Positions 8,690-20,479 of a DNA stretch of 64,000 nt are shown here, one piece after another; within the stretch, counting starts at the first letter, position 1, and the number at the start of each line of letters is the position of its first letter. The translations under genes and the position numbers were made by a program. The DNA is from Sepiola atlantica (lineage: Eukaryota; Mollusca; Cephalopoda; Sepiida; Sepiolidae): contig OY744525.1 of the NCBI GenBank assembly GCA_963556195.1, positions 21,610,186 through 21,674,185 on the forward strand, in the 5' to 3' direction. The notes beneath the pieces are model-generated. The model ran no database searches. It was not told the origin of the DNA and saw only the letters and a program-made list of their open reading frames with translations.

Positions 8690-10250
8690 TCACGCATTGC
8701 TAATCTCAATAAAATAGAATATCAAATATTTTAACCTTATAATCTTAATAGTGTAAATGTCTCTGCAAAATCATTTTTACGGGTTGAATTAATAGAGATG
8801 CCTGAATAGACATAATAAATAAATAATAAAAATGTTATAATTTTCATTGAAACTCTACAAAACAGCATTCTAGTTTTTTGATGATTAAAATTAAAAGAAT
8901 CCAGGATAAAAAAACGTCACAGAAAAAAAATATGGCGATGTTAGCAATGTTTCTGTGTATTTCTTTAATAGAAAAGTTAGATTAAGGCTATGTGACTGAT
9001 TCACAAGAGACTTAAAATGGTTCCCATAATTTGCAGACAAATCTTGTACATAGAACGGGTGGGGAGTTGGCTGAATAAAAATCCAACCCCAGAGTCTGTT
9101 TTAAAAATTTCAACTCAGAATCCCCTTCCACATACCAAATTGCAGACTCATAACTCTCGACCATAGAGGTGCAAAGTTGGCTGAACAAAAATCCTATTGT
9201 AGACTAGGTTTTTTTTTTTAAAAAAACGACTCATTCCAGAATCTGACCCCAGCCAATAATTTCTTACTCCCAATTAACAATCTCGGGTAAATTTCTTTTT
9301 TGTTAGTATTATTTTTACTAATTACACCAGTCTCCATTTCATACAGAAATTATTTTATTTTTGTTTAAAACTTATTTCACGTTCAAATCTATTGAAAAGT
9401 ACTTAAACTTCTTATTGAACTTTTAGGTGGAAAATGCACTTTTCTGTTTAAATTTAACATGAATTGATCTCCCATGTGAGATTTTTATCAAGGCAGCTTT
9501 ACCCAAAATTATGTTCCTTTTACTAAGAGAGAGGGAGAGGTTATCTGTCTATATACCTTCCTTTGTCCATAAATTAAAAGGGAGATAATTTTGACCAACA
9601 TCGTTCTTGCTAAAAATCTGCCATAGTGTGTGGGGATAAATTTCCATTCAATTTAAACGGTGTTGAATTTTTTAAAAAGTAATTTCCGATTAATTTGAAG
9701 ATAAATAAAAATACAATTACTAAATCAAATGGAGACTGGTGTATCAGTAAGCTTTTGCTATCCATCAAAGAAACATCACAAATATAAGTTACATTTAATT
9801 CTTCTCAACCACCCACAAGCTTTTCGACTTTTGATTCTTACAAAAAGTTTCTCACACTGTAAGAAATCTCCAACATTAAAATGGCATGAGATAAAAAAAA
9901 AAGACATGACAAATGTTCTAAAAACTTAAAAAGAAATCAATAGAATTTCCTCCTCACTTCCTTTCTCCCAAGGTACAAAAGCTTCGGTCTAGCGGAAGCG
10001 CTCGGCTTCCTGTAAACAGGCAGAGAAGCAATTTATGCCTCTCTAATAAAGACACAGAAAACACTTTGATCATCTATGAAATATCTTCCTTTTCCTCGGA
10101 TCCTTTTTACTATAAACAACAGATGGAATCGTATTGCTCAACAACAGAACTTGACAATGGGGAGCCAGAAAATGATCTCGATGGAAGAAAAGGAAATTGT
10201 GCTCGTTATGATGAGTCGGGGAATAGTTAAACAGCTATACGTGGATAACT
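8690..10250. other. AT-rich DNA with short CTGACTCC-type repeats
   Basis: Two segments (about 9060-9130 and 9170-9260) carry imperfect copies of a GTTGGCTGAA-AAAATCC-ACTC motif. These resemble the AGTCGGAGTC words at 26740 and 28010. No protein-coding candidate is convincing. Confidence 0.4.
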
Positions 10251-10254
10251 ACAT

Positions 10255-10569
10255 TATATATATATATATATATACTAGGCTATGGGTGGAGCCCTCTGGT
10301 AGAGAAAATGATGGTTTCCACTTAGCGTAACGTAATATTCCTTAAAAAAGGAATAGAGTTTGCTTGGTTGACAATATCGCAAAACCTTTTAAACAAATGA
10401 ACAAATGAATTTAAAATTTTCCACTCCCAGTAGTGGGTTCGTTATGGTAAGACATCACATGCCAGTGGTCACGGTTGATAGTGGTTTAGCGTCAAGCTTT
10501 CACATCTCGGGATGGATGTGCTCACTATGTCTAGCCACAATGATAAGTTATGAAACGATGAAATAGCTG

Positions 10570-10610
<41 letters not shown>

Positions 10611-10860
10611 AAATTTCGCGTACAACAAAATTTATCATTCTGACGTTTCCTCTTAGAGGGTCAGACGATAAGGCCTTAAGGAAAATTTTCTTTTTCCACC
10701 CGCCAATTTCATTGATTAAAAAATGTTTCCTCTGAAATTTATATATATATATATATATAATATGAATACAATTTATTATAGAAAAGAAAGTTTTAATTCT
10801 GTGTGTATGAGCCCGGATAAATGTCAGAAGATGCAGATAAATCTTACATCATCAGATTAA
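10255..10860. repeat. (TA)n-bounded modules
   Basis: (TA)n arrays lie at 10255-10275, 10574-10606 and 10741-10760. Between the last two, the segment 10607-10740 contains TGACGTTTCCTCTTAGAGGGTCA, whose inner CCTCT/AGAGG pairs form a hairpin with a GTTTCC core complement. It resembles the foldback loops but has no complete ribozyme core. Confidence 0.45.
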
Positions 10861-11361
10861 GTGTTATCTCAAGCTGGCTATGGTAAAGGAAATACTGTAA
10901 TATTAATTCCCTTTGGATCACCAAAAACCAAATTAGTGCAAAGAGGGGGTCTGACAAATACTTTTCTCATTCTTACTCATAGTTCTTTCAAACACACTAA
11001 AACTAGGTCAGTCAGGTTTTTATTTTTCTTTCTATTATATTGACGTAGTTTCTAAAAAAGTGAGTAGCAGTCAGAAGTAGTTTTAAAAGAAATGTTACAC
11101 CTTTCTTAACTGTTCTATTTTGTTATCCACACTCCCAGACAATGCCGAATAGCCCTGCTAGTATAACATAATACAGAAATATGTTAAGTGACCACAGAAA
11201 TGCAATTGCACTCTAGATCTCATCAAACCAAATGCAATTACATTTGTGTAGCCACTGAACATACTTCTGTATAATTAGTAATCTCTATTATCTATTGAGC
11301 ACTCTCGAAATAAGTACTGAAAATATCCCGTAACTATGTTTTAATACAACATTTTTAAGTT

Positions 11362-11600
11362 ATATATATATATATACTATGAAAATATACCTAAGGCAAG
11401 CAAGTTGGAAAAATTTGTGTATTTCCCTTAAGAGCCTGATGAGGTCTGAAGGAGAGAAACATTTCTCTGTAGATTCCTTGCCATAAGAAAGTTTTCTCAT
11501 GGTTTTCACATATCTGAAGATGGTTTATTGTACCGAAAACGTCATATGAACCGAATAAAACATTTCATTTTAAAGTTTCCAGTCTATATATATATATATT
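11362..11600. repeat. Foldback between (TA)n arrays with two core-like motifs
   Basis: The words ATGAAAATATACCTAAGGCAAG (left) and CTTGCCATAAGAAAGTTTTCTCAT (right) pair around a loop with CTGATGA (11436-11442) and GAAAC (11456-11460). Further on, CTGAAGA (11514-11520) is followed by T, GGT, a 7-nt loop, ACC and GAAA (11535-11538). Short (TA)n runs bound it on both sides. Neither motif completes a hammerhead: the first lacks a proper stem II and the second has an extra base and no stem III. Confidence 0.65.
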
Positions 11601-13017
11601 TTTAATTTAAATTTGTATATATTCAAATGTAAATTTTATAACAAAGCAATTGTAATAGCTCAATTGTGTAAGGCTAGAGCTCTGTTGTATTCAATATTTT
11701 TTATTTAATTTTATACCATATCAATGTTATGAAAGACAGATTCACATAATTTCACAAAAACTTGTTTTTTATTCAGCATACAATTGGTTCGGCTTACACC
11801 AAGATATTTGTAAAATTCTCCTGTGTATTTATTTCTTGGTGTGGCTATCTTCAGTGCTAATTATATAAAACAAAGCAAAAACAATGAAAAAAGCCTAAAT
11901 AATAATCAGTACTCAAAGGAAAATATAATTATTTGAACGGCCATGCCATATCAGCTGAAGTAACCGATATTAAAATGAGCACAGTACTAAACATGCTGAT
12001 AGATCGATTTTAGTATGAAATAACAAAGAGAAAATACAGTTAAAAGAACATGGCATGTTAATTTTGTTTCAAATAATTAAAATAAAATGAAACCGTACAT
12101 ATTCACTGTACTTTTAAAACAAAAATATGCAATATGAAAAACAAAGTAATAATAAGGATAGATTGCTATTTAAAAAATTTTTTATTAATGGCGTCAGTTG
12201 AATTTTCGTTTTAGGTAACTAATCAAAGAATTCTTCACGTTACCAATTATGTGGACCAGAATAAATATTTTTGAAAAGAAACTGAAGCAAAGTAGTTTTT
12301 TTTTTACTGTAAATAACATAATGCAACAATAATAAATAAAAAAAATTGGCTAGGCAGAATAAAATATCGATTTACGAAATGCATTGCTTTTGGAAAATCC
12401 GACAGACTTAATTTTATATATATAACACTTCTCAGCAGAAACAACTGATGATCTCAACAAGAGCATTAATATTAAAGTATTAGTAAGATCAAAATTCTGT
12501 GTGAAGACCGGCATAAATTCGCCGGCAACTGTAAAAAATTGACTGACTTACAAAATGGAGATTTTTCAACAAAGGGATTAGGACTAAAAATATTTTTAAA
12601 TAACATCTTTAATAAGTTTTAAGGTTAAAAGACTTTCAAGACATATATATATATATAAAGCTAATAGCTACATTGGTTTTACAAGCACTACCCTATCCCA
12701 CCGCCTCACCATGCATTTTGTAAACTCTAGTTCAATTTACCATCTACAAAAACATAACTGCCCTCCCTCTGATTTAAGACAAATTCTAGTTAATAACACT
12801 AAACTTATACATTCTGAAACCAATTAAAAATAATTAAAAATACTCGAAGTTACCTACATAAAAACACAACCTAAAATTAACAACATCACATATGAAACCA
12901 GTGGTAACATTTTAAAATGCCTAACGTTAGAGATTTTGTTCTGTTATACCATCCAGCGTTGCTGAATTTAAAATCGTCGACGACTTCCTGAAACAATGCG
13001 AAAACGTTCTCTGCGCA
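11601..13017. other. AT-rich non-coding DNA
   Basis: A short imperfect hairpin at about 11780-11860 carries AGCACTGAAGATAGCCACACC on the minus strand, again a core-like word. A CTGATGATCTC word occurs at 12445. Otherwise nothing is recognised. A 60-codon frame at 12886-13068 (minus) is incidental. Confidence 0.4.
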
Positions 13018-13250
13018 TTTCTCCACTGTCTTGTTAAAATTCTCTTCTTTCTCCAGTTTTTTGTTCATTTGCTTTTGACACCTGGGGATGATCTGACGAT
13101 GAATCGAAAACGTTCGTGAAACCTATGAAACCTATAGAACATTTATTTTTTTTATTTAAATACAAAAAAAAAACATCAGAAAAATTTAAAAAATAAAAAA
13201 GGTATAATTAAACACGAATTCTGTTATTTTTAACAATGTTTGCATAAATA
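13018..13250 (+). repeat. Half copy of the 4181-4545 foldback
   Basis: This matches the loop and right arm of the element at 4181-4545: a CTCTTCTTTCTCCAG-GTTCATTTGCTTTTG stretch, then CTGGGGATGATCTGACGATGAATCGAAAACG, then the arm ending AACAATGTTTGCATAAAT. The left arm is absent, so the unit probably exists as a monomer and the palindrome arose by inverted joining. Confidence 0.8.
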
Positions 13251-13254
13251 CATA

Positions 13255-13258
<4 letters not shown>

Positions 13259-13292
<34 letters not shown>
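13259..13292. repeat. (GT)n microsatellite
   Basis: About 34 bp of alternating GT directly after the half foldback. Confidence 0.9.
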
Positions 13293-13295
<3 letters not shown>

Positions 13296-13508
13296 AGGAT
13301 GAAAAGGAATTAGAAAAGCAAAAGTCAAATCGTATTTCAATTCAGTTGCTCAGAGCAAGGTATATTCCGCAAAAAGGCAATTTATTCAAGTTAAATTTTT
13401 CCTTAAGCCAGGCTTTTCAAAGATCAAAATCTGCTCTATCCTGGATATTGAGCTGTATACTTTTCACAATAGGTTTTACCTTTCCTAAAAGTTTGCTTTT
13501 AGTTCACC

Positions 13509-13511
<3 letters not shown>

Positions 13512-13552
<41 letters not shown>
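13512..13552. repeat. (TA)n microsatellite
   Basis: About 40 bp of pure TA. Confidence 0.95.
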
Positions 13553-13558
<6 letters not shown>

Positions 13559-13569
13559 TGTAAGTTTTA

Positions 13570-14270
13570 GTTTCTGTCAGTTCACAGGATTTGGCAACTA
13601 GACCCCATAACCATATCTATATTCTGAAACTAAATTACCTAGGTGACTTTGATGTCGATCAAAGACGTACAACATAATGGTGGCGTCTGAGTTTGTGCTT
13701 GACATCTATAAAAACGAAAATACGTTTGAATTTATATTATTTATGACTTGAAAACCATAGAAATTAAAAAAATAACAATAGAAATGTTAATAAGGGGTTC
13801 AAAGCTTGCGACAAGAGTGCAAACTGATCCTTTTTGATTCTCGGGAAACGCTGGGTGTGATTTAACGCGATTAAAGACTATAAATTTACAGAAATTTATT
13901 TCAATTAATGTTATTTTACTTTACGCTGTATCCAATCATTGCTGAGTACATCCTTCGACCCCGCTCCAAAAATTTAATATTATAAAACGTAGAAAAATAA
14001 TTGTTTATTTCTCTATTTTCATTCCATCCCCTTAAGATTTATAGACAAAATTATTTATATATATTAAAATAAATTTATTCATTGAATACATTATAAAGAT
14101 TTCATTAAAATTGGATAATTTTAATGTTTGGATCCGAAATTGTACTACAAAGGAGCTTTCCTAAGAGACAAAATGTAGTAACCATTTGGTCATGGAGGCA
14201 GGCATTATTTCGACCGTTCTAACAGCCTGAGGGGTGGCATCGTCACGATCCTTTAGCACCGACACTGGAT
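13570..14270. repeat. Dispersed repeat C, copy 1
   Basis: Several blocks match 60735-61500 in order: TCTATTCTGAAACTA, AAGGGGTTCA, AACGCTGGGTGTG/AACACTGGGTGTG, GACTATAAATTTACAGAAAT, and further on a CTTCG-CCCC block followed by AATATTATAAAA. A related GC-rich block is at 37380-37500. No protein motif is present; probably a non-autonomous element. Confidence 0.55.
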
Positions 14271-15480
14271 ATAAATATACATACATTTATGAATTTCATG
14301 TTAATGACATAGGAACTAAAATCTCAACCTAAAAAAAAAACTAAGGATACGAACAGCAGCAACATTGCACCAGGTGACTCTGGAAGCCCAGGGTTGGCAA
14401 ATTGAGCACTTGGGGTAGGGAATTTGATGGGAGGGAGAGGTGAAAAATAAAGGTGGCACTTGGAGAGAATTAGATGCTGGCGAACATGGAAGGATGTTCT
14501 CATTAAAAGAACTAACATTATCAGTGGACAGTAACTGACCAGCAGATGTTGAACGTTGTGAGGCGATTCTAACCGCTCCCACCATTTTGTTATTTGTCAC
14601 AAAGAGCTCCCTCTACATCAAAGAGAAAATGATGAAGTAAAAAGTTCATAGCAAACCAAAAACGGATATTCTTACGAGAAACCCATTAAATTTGCGAGTT
14701 TAGCAATGAAAATGCTATTTTAAAATGACGTACTGGTGATGCCCTGATGATGTCTGGGACCAACTTCTTTATTGTATGCCTTAAAGACTCGAATATGTCC
14801 TAATACTGAGAAATATTAGGACAAAGAGAGATAGTCTGAATATGATTAAATGCCACACCCTAATTTGAATGCACAGGGTCCTGCCTCGTCGGCTCCCCAT
14901 CTCTGCACACCACTGCTGACGGACATAGCCTGTCAGATGTGAAGATGCATCTAAAAATAAGCCTGTCTCTGGAGAAAAAAGTTGGGGGTGGTATAGTTCA
15001 CTAACTCGGTTTTACTATTTTATGGCATATCAACCCTTTTTTTTTTAAAGCTGAAACTGTTTATATTGTCAACAATTCATTGTTGAACGCAAATTACTAG
15101 TTTACCCATAACTGAAGTGGTGAAGTGTTGGTCCATAACTTTCTCAACAGTATTAGTGTATATTTGAACACAAACGATCTGCTTGAATTTGAACTCAGCA
15201 TAGCAGATTCCATAATCCACATGGATATCTATTAGGTCAATCGTGTACCACTGTAACACAGTAATTGTAGGAAGTGAGAAACCGAATATATTTTCAGAGA
15301 CAAATATTGGAACTGTATACTCATCACAAATTAAAAGTTTATATTCTACAAAAATAAGCTTGATCACACATGTTGTGAAGATTTGATTGGTGCACATGTT
15401 TCAAAATAATGCATAATCATCTATTTTGTATTTCATGACTGATTGATGAAGGTCCCTCAGAATATCTCTCTTCACTGGAA
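14271..15480. other. Non-coding DNA with weak open frames
   Basis: Minus-strand frames at 14316-14600 (94 codons) and 15077-15397 (106 codons) are the longest. Neither has a recognisable domain. The 106-codon frame is not low-complexity, which is unusual here, but I have no further evidence that it is real. Confidence 0.35.
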
Positions 15481-15510
15481 AAGGAAAAAAGCAATATATC
15501 TATATATAGC

Positions 15511-15832
15511 AGTATGTTTAAGAAGGCTGAGGGCAATGCAGAGTGCTGGGTAGGTTGTAAGCGAATTCACAAAAATGGATGGCATTCTCTACACAGACCG
15601 ATTTTTCCTTTGGTGTGTATTATTTTTGAGAAAAGGGAAGATTTTCCCGAAATATTAAATAAATAATTTTCAATAATCACCCGGACAACACACAAACAGC
15701 CAACACCACACTTGCTGCTATGTAAGATTTAAAAAAAAAAAAAAATAGGAAGTCCCACTTCGATTTATTATTTTTGCTCCTTCCAGCTTACAACCTACCC
15801 GGCACTCTGCATTGCCTTCTTAAACATACTAC
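15511..15832. repeat. Foldback element, arms of about 48 bp
   Basis: AGTATGTTTAAGAAGG...GCAATGCAGAGTGCTGGGTAGGTTGTAAGC at 15511-15562 is inverted at 15785-15832. The left arm has a 6-bp insertion. The loop is about 220 bp with a poly-A run. A (TA)n array (15882-15905) follows. Confidence 0.8.
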
Positions 15833-15909
15833 TACTATTCCCAACAATGCTTCAAGCAAACTACCATTCTCTATATCTATCTATATATATATATATATAT
15901 ATATAACGC

Positions 15910-16590
15910 AAAATTGTCAGCATGTGTGTCACGGCATCATAGTCAAACAGTTGATCTAAGAGCCAATCTAACCGCAAATTTGCAATCTGCACTTTCGATC
16001 CGATGTCCTTATCAATGGCAGAAGTTCTTTAACCTTTTTTAAACAAGAGTATGTAAAAATAATATTCAAACAAATGTTCCGACAGTTTTAGCGTTCCCTT
16101 TCCAGTTTAATTTTTTTTTTTAATTATTAGCCGACCGAACAGCGTACTTATAATAACCGTTTATACTTTTCACGTCAAATCATCGTTCGTTCTTGACATA
16201 TTGTTTACTTTTAAGAGAAAAGATTCATCCTTTGTATTTATTAAAAAATAGATAAAATATATTTGATCAATGTTCACTAATAGTTTTATATTTGTTTCTT
16301 TATTTTTCTTTATTTTAGACAATCACATTATTTTAGATCTATGCAGAGAAGTAAAACAGATCTTTAATTTTCTACCGCTATTCCAAACTCATTTAAGTAG
16401 GTTAAAAAGACAAAATATTTTCGTTTGATCTGTGACTGTATGAATGATTAGTTCACCTTCATTTCCTATATTTTATGCCATTATGGGTTCGAATTTCACA
16501 CTAGACAATTGTTCGTATTTTTTTTTTTTTTTGCTATCCGATATCGATCATCATCATAAACCTGAATATTTTTTTAATAAAAAAAAAAAA
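15910..16590. other. AT-rich non-coding DNA
   Basis: Contains long T and A runs (16518-16532, 16580-16599). Nothing is recognised. Confidence 0.45.
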
Positions 16591-16592
16591 AA

Positions 16593-17350
16593 AAAAAATG
16601 GATGGAAAATATGTACTCTTATAGAGAACAACCTGTGTTTCCATGACTTCATGTCGTCAATGTTCGGGCAGGTCTCGGAAGCGCCTGAGAGTTGACAAAA
16701 CTATTAAATAATCAGATTGCAGCAGGCATTAGACCATCAGGTTGTAGCAAGCAGACGATAACTTATGGAAGAAATTAATTTCTATTATTTGCAGCACGTT
16801 AAAAAAAAATGAATTTCTACGATCTGTGTGAGTGCGTTGAATCTCTTGTAGGACTGAGTTCTGTCAGCAAGGGTCACTTCTAGCGAAAGACTAACCCTAA
16901 ACTCTAAACCAGAAAATGTTAAAAAAATTTTAAAAACACTGTAAAAAAAAAAAAAAAAATTTTTTTTAAAATGATAAAATAAAATTTTTTAAAAAATTTT
17001 AAAAATTAGTTAGAAACAGTTATATAAAAAAATATCATTTTCTGAAACTTTTCGTTGCACAAAAAACGTTTTATTTAAAAACATTTGCTTAGCAATGGTT
17101 CCGTTGTCAAAAAAAATGAACATCTAATTAATAACAGTTGTTTAGCTATGGTTTGTTTGTTCTTTATTTTTATATATGTATTTTAATTTGATTTTCTTCG
17201 TCTAACTTTTTTATTTGCAACTTTACTTGAATTTATCGTCTGGCAGTCTTTGCCTTGTCAACTCTCGTTCGCTTCCGAGACCTGCCCGAACGCTGGCTAC
17301 GCGAAGTCACGGAAACGCAGATCGTTCTCTATAAGAGTACCGAAAACTAT
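16593..17350. mobile_element. Non-autonomous DNA element with ~100-bp inverted ends
   Basis: The left end (about 16605-16700) and right end (about 17250-17345) are inverted copies of about 95 bp. They share TACTCTTATAGAGAACGA-type words, GTTTCCGTGACTTC, TTCGGGCAGGTCTCGGAAGCG and GAGAGTTGACAA. A weaker match (CAGACGATAA) extends the arms inward. The interior is AT-rich with no transposase frame. The ends look like terminal inverted repeats of a MITE-like element; the superfamily cannot be assigned. Confidence 0.75.
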
Positions 17351-17795
17351 TTAATAGATGTTCTTAACTTCTAATCTTGGCCATAAAATTCAAGAAAAGT
17401 TAATTCGGCATATATAGGTTCTTCAGCTAGTATTTAATATTATATTGAACTCTCCTTCTCTAAAGTCCCAAAAATGTTAGGCGGTTTTAATGAACTAAGC
17501 AGTGAGTTGTAGTTTCTGTAATTTTTTTTTTTTTTTTACCTCTAGTACCATAAATATTTTTTTTTGTCAGACGACGTAGAGAAAAACAATAAAAAATATA
17601 ATCAGATTTGCAATTTTATTTTTTTTTAAATTATGAAATGCGTTCTATTTTTACCTTTTTTTTTTTTTTAATTTCAATAAATATTCGAGAAAATAAGTTT
17701 CAAGTATATTTAAAAGAGAGTAGTAAGAAAAATGATAATGGATTTGTTCAGCAGTAAACGTTTATATCTAATGAGTACAAAGAAAAGTAATTATA

Positions 17796-17867
17796 CCCAG
17801 AATGAAGTTCGAACGCACGAACTCTCTAAGTACAGCAGGCTAACCGATTGAGTCACAACGGCAGGTA
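17796..17867 (-). repeat. tRNA-derived SINE head or tRNA pseudogene
   Basis: Read on the minus strand, the segment has an A-box-like GTGACTCAATCGGTTAGC and a B-box-like GCGTTCGAACTTC at the right spacing for an internal Pol III promoter. The acceptor and T-arm stems do not pair well, so it is not a functional tRNA gene. A SINE head is more likely; the body is not clear. Confidence 0.55.
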
Positions 17868-18310
17868 TAAAATTATGAATACATAAACCAGGCTGTCTTT
17901 TTTTTTTTTTTACTTTCCCCCCTCTCACCCTCTAGAGTATAAAGTCGGACAGCCAAAAGGAACAAAAAAAAAGCAAAAACTAAGTACCCTCTTTTTCAAC
18001 GGTGAATATCAAAGAAATTATCTGTTTATCTAGTAATTTGGTAGCAGTATTAAGACTTGCAACTGTACAAGGGTTAGCTCCTCCAACTCCCGCTATGATA
18101 TTAGTAATTAAAAAAAAAAACTTTTCATGAGATTAAATATGAAATTTGATTAAATCGATTAAAAATGATTAAAAAAATTTTTTTAACAACACTGACCAAT
18201 GTTTACCTTATATGAATAAAACAAATTCCTTTGTCTTTTCTTTTATTTGAAAGTAACCCCCTCCCCAATTAAGATGGTCCATAATTAACCATCCCCAAAT
18301 GTAGATTTAT
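17868..18310. other. Non-coding DNA
   Basis: T-rich and A-rich runs, no gene or repeat recognised. Confidence 0.4.
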
Positions 18311-18413
18311 ATGGCATAATCATGTTGACGTACCGATTCTTGTTAGATCTCCGAAGTTAAGCGACGTTGAGTCTGGTGAATAAGTGACCATTTGTGAATA
18401 CCAGGTGTTGTAT
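18311..18413 (+). repeat. 5S rRNA-derived sequence, copy 1
   Basis: This aligns by eye along nearly the whole 5S rRNA: CATGTTGA, a GATCTCCGAAGTTAAGC core (box A region), GTTGAGTCTGG, a degraded GGGTGACC (here AAGTGACC) and GAATACCAGGTG. Divergence and loss of the terminal stem mean it is not a functional 5S gene. With the copies at 46301 and 60606 it suggests a 5S-headed SINE (SINE3 type) or scattered 5S pseudogenes. Confidence 0.8.
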
Positions 18414-18511
18414 ATGGGAGGGCGGCAACACCTCCCTACAAAAACTAACGTTGTCAAAATCAGATTGCGACTGACAACTACAAAACTGAGGTTACAATAA
18501 CAAATATTTAT

Positions 18512-18514
<3 letters not shown>

Positions 18515-18542
<28 letters not shown>
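18515..18542. repeat. (TA)n microsatellite
   Basis: Pure TA, close to the 5S-like copy. Confidence 0.95.
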
Positions 18543-18547
<5 letters not shown>

Positions 18548-18695
18548 GTCTATATTTTCAATGTGAGCAGCATGAAGTTGTCGTGCACAACGTATATGTA
18601 GGGAGAAAAAAAAGAAAACGTAAATTTTGGTGGATGGTGATGCTAAAGTGATGAAACCCACTGAAAAATATAGTTAAATTGTCACTCTGGGATAT

Positions 18696-19296
18696 TTTGG
18701 TTTGGTTTGGTTGTTTTGTTTTACGGCTTATCAACTCTTTTTTGGGTTATTTAATGCCGAATCAGGTCGTTTTGGTAACATTTGGTTGTTTTGTTTTATG
18801 GCATATCAACCGTTTCTGTGTTATTTAATGCCGAATTTGGTCATTTTGGTAAAAGTTTTTATGCTTCAAGTTCTTTATATCTTCAAATGTTTATTCATGC
18901 TGTTTGGTTTGGTAGTTTTATTTTACGGCATATCAACTCTTTTTGGGTTATTTAATGCCATATCAGGTCATTTTGGTAAAATTTAGTTGTTTTCCTTCAT
19001 GGCATATCAACCCTTTTCAGGTTATTTAATGCTGAATCCGGTCATTTTGGTGAAGGTTTTTATGCTTCAAGTTCTTTATATGTTATTCATGGTGTTTGGT
19101 TCAGTGAAAGGGGGAAGGGAGAGAGAGCGGAGGGGAGGGAAAGGGGAGGGAGGGAAATTGTTGTTTTTTTTTGGATTTTGCAGAACATGATCGAGTTTGG
19201 CAAAAAAAACGAAGACAATAAAACATCAATGTTTGGTGCATTTTGAGTCAGGAAGTCAATAACTTCAGACAACCTGATTTGGTAGTGGCAGTAGGT
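18696..19296 (+). repeat. Composite dispersed repeat E, copy 1
   Basis: The head is a cluster of units with GGCATATCAACCC-TTTT, GGTTATTTAATGCCGAAT, GGTCATTTTGGTAAAAG and TTTATGCTTCAAGTTC, repeated at least four times between 18712 and 19100. The tail (19110-19296) is purine-rich, then TTTTGCAGAACATGAT, and ends ACAACCTGATTTGGTA. The same order recurs at 29413-29692, 44909-45304 and 48358-48800. Short plus-strand frames reading MAYQPF and similar are products of the repeat and are not genes. Confidence 0.75.
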
Positions 19297-19437
19297 TCTA
19301 TTTGACCCATATATATCACTCCAGGCCAGAGTGGACCTGGGAACAATTGCAACTAAGGGGAAACACCACATTCCCCACAGCTCCCAAATGGAAGCGTCAC
19401 AACTGGATGTCTTTTAAGGTCATACTCTGGACCTAAG
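19297..19437 (+). repeat. Dispersed repeat B, copy 2
   Basis: Aligns with 48465-48630: CTATTTGACCCAT, CACTCCAGGCCAGAGTGGACCTGGGA, CACATTCCCCA, AACTGGATGT and AAGGTCAT. It directly abuts copy 1 of repeat E, and the two families are also joined at 48 kb. Confidence 0.65.
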
Positions 19438-19740
19438 ATATTTTGTTTGGTTTGTCCATCTTATATCAAATCAAGCCTTTTGCCGGTTATTTAACGCAAT
19501 TATAAACGCTTTATTGTATATTATCAATTGAATACAAGGTGCTATCTTATCCATAGTTGTGGATAAATTGCACGTTCATATTTTCCACAACAGATCTGAT
19601 GAGATTTGGACTTCATACATAGTCTGCGATGGTATCCTTTAGTTCAATCATATACACAACCACAAGAGGAAGGTTTGTAGATTAGCATTTTAAAATAAAA
19701 TAATTTCGAGATAGTTGAGATAAAAATTAATAATTTGAAT

Positions 19741-19830
19741 TATTCCGACTACTGTTCTCATCTTGGTTGTTATATTCACAACGTTTTGGCCGATGTAACC
19801 TCCGATCAACCTTTAGGTGAATCTTTTGAA
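19741..19830 (+). repeat. Fragment of the 3553-3711 foldback family
   Basis: Contains CCGACTACTGTTCTCATCTTGG, then ACAACGTTTTGGCCGATGTAACC, matching the arm and loop of the 3553 element in single-copy form. Confidence 0.65.
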
Positions 19831-20479
19831 ACTTAGAAACCTTCTCGTCGAACTTAAGAATCTTCATGTGGAACTCAGGAACCTGGTGTAAGGCTCCTAA
19901 AATTTATACTAGAACATAAATATATGGTCTAATAGTTAAAAAAAAAAAAATTGGTTATCAATGAGTTTCAAGTAATAATCAATCCGACAGACCAGGCCTT
20001 CTTTCATTGAGATAAGATATGGTCTTTCTTTAGTCCTAGAAGTTGCACCATTCTAGGCATTACCTCCACTTTTTAGAGATGGTTATTATATTGAAGAATG
20101 CTGATGAGTCCATCACAGCTTATTCTGTGCCATCGAAAATGCCTGATTGGGGAACTCGTTTTCCCAACCTTCCAACCTTGTGCCACATCTTGCTGAAGTG
20201 AAAAGCAAGTAAATACCAGAAATTTCAAACTTAAGTGAGACAAACCAACAAAGAATATTTTTTTTTTTAATTTACTAATGGGTCACCACTTATCAAGGCC
20301 CGGGGGCCACTCAAGGACAAAGGTTTATAAGATGTGTTTTATCTGTAGATGGGACGTTCTAGGGGAAATAGCAGACCTTAGCAACGGATTTGATGTAAGT
20401 CGGCCATTTCAGGTCTAGAGTAAAAGTCAGACCTAGGAGCTTATCAAGGAAGGAGGCTGCCTTAAGGAGAGAGCCATTC
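19831..20479. other. Non-coding DNA
   Basis: No recognisable gene. The segment immediately before the satellite shares no unit with it. Confidence 0.4.

Noticed and set aside
14740..14780. CTGATGA at 14746 as a ribozyme core
   Set aside because: The downstream sequence has no GAAA and no stem II.
17796..17867. Functional tRNA gene
   Set aside because: Acceptor and T stems pair poorly; only the A and B box words are kept.
18702..19190. Hydrophobic plus-strand frames resembling membrane peptides
   Set aside because: They repeat the same MAYQPF/GYLMPN peptide because they read tandem units of repeat E, also seen at 44949-45146.
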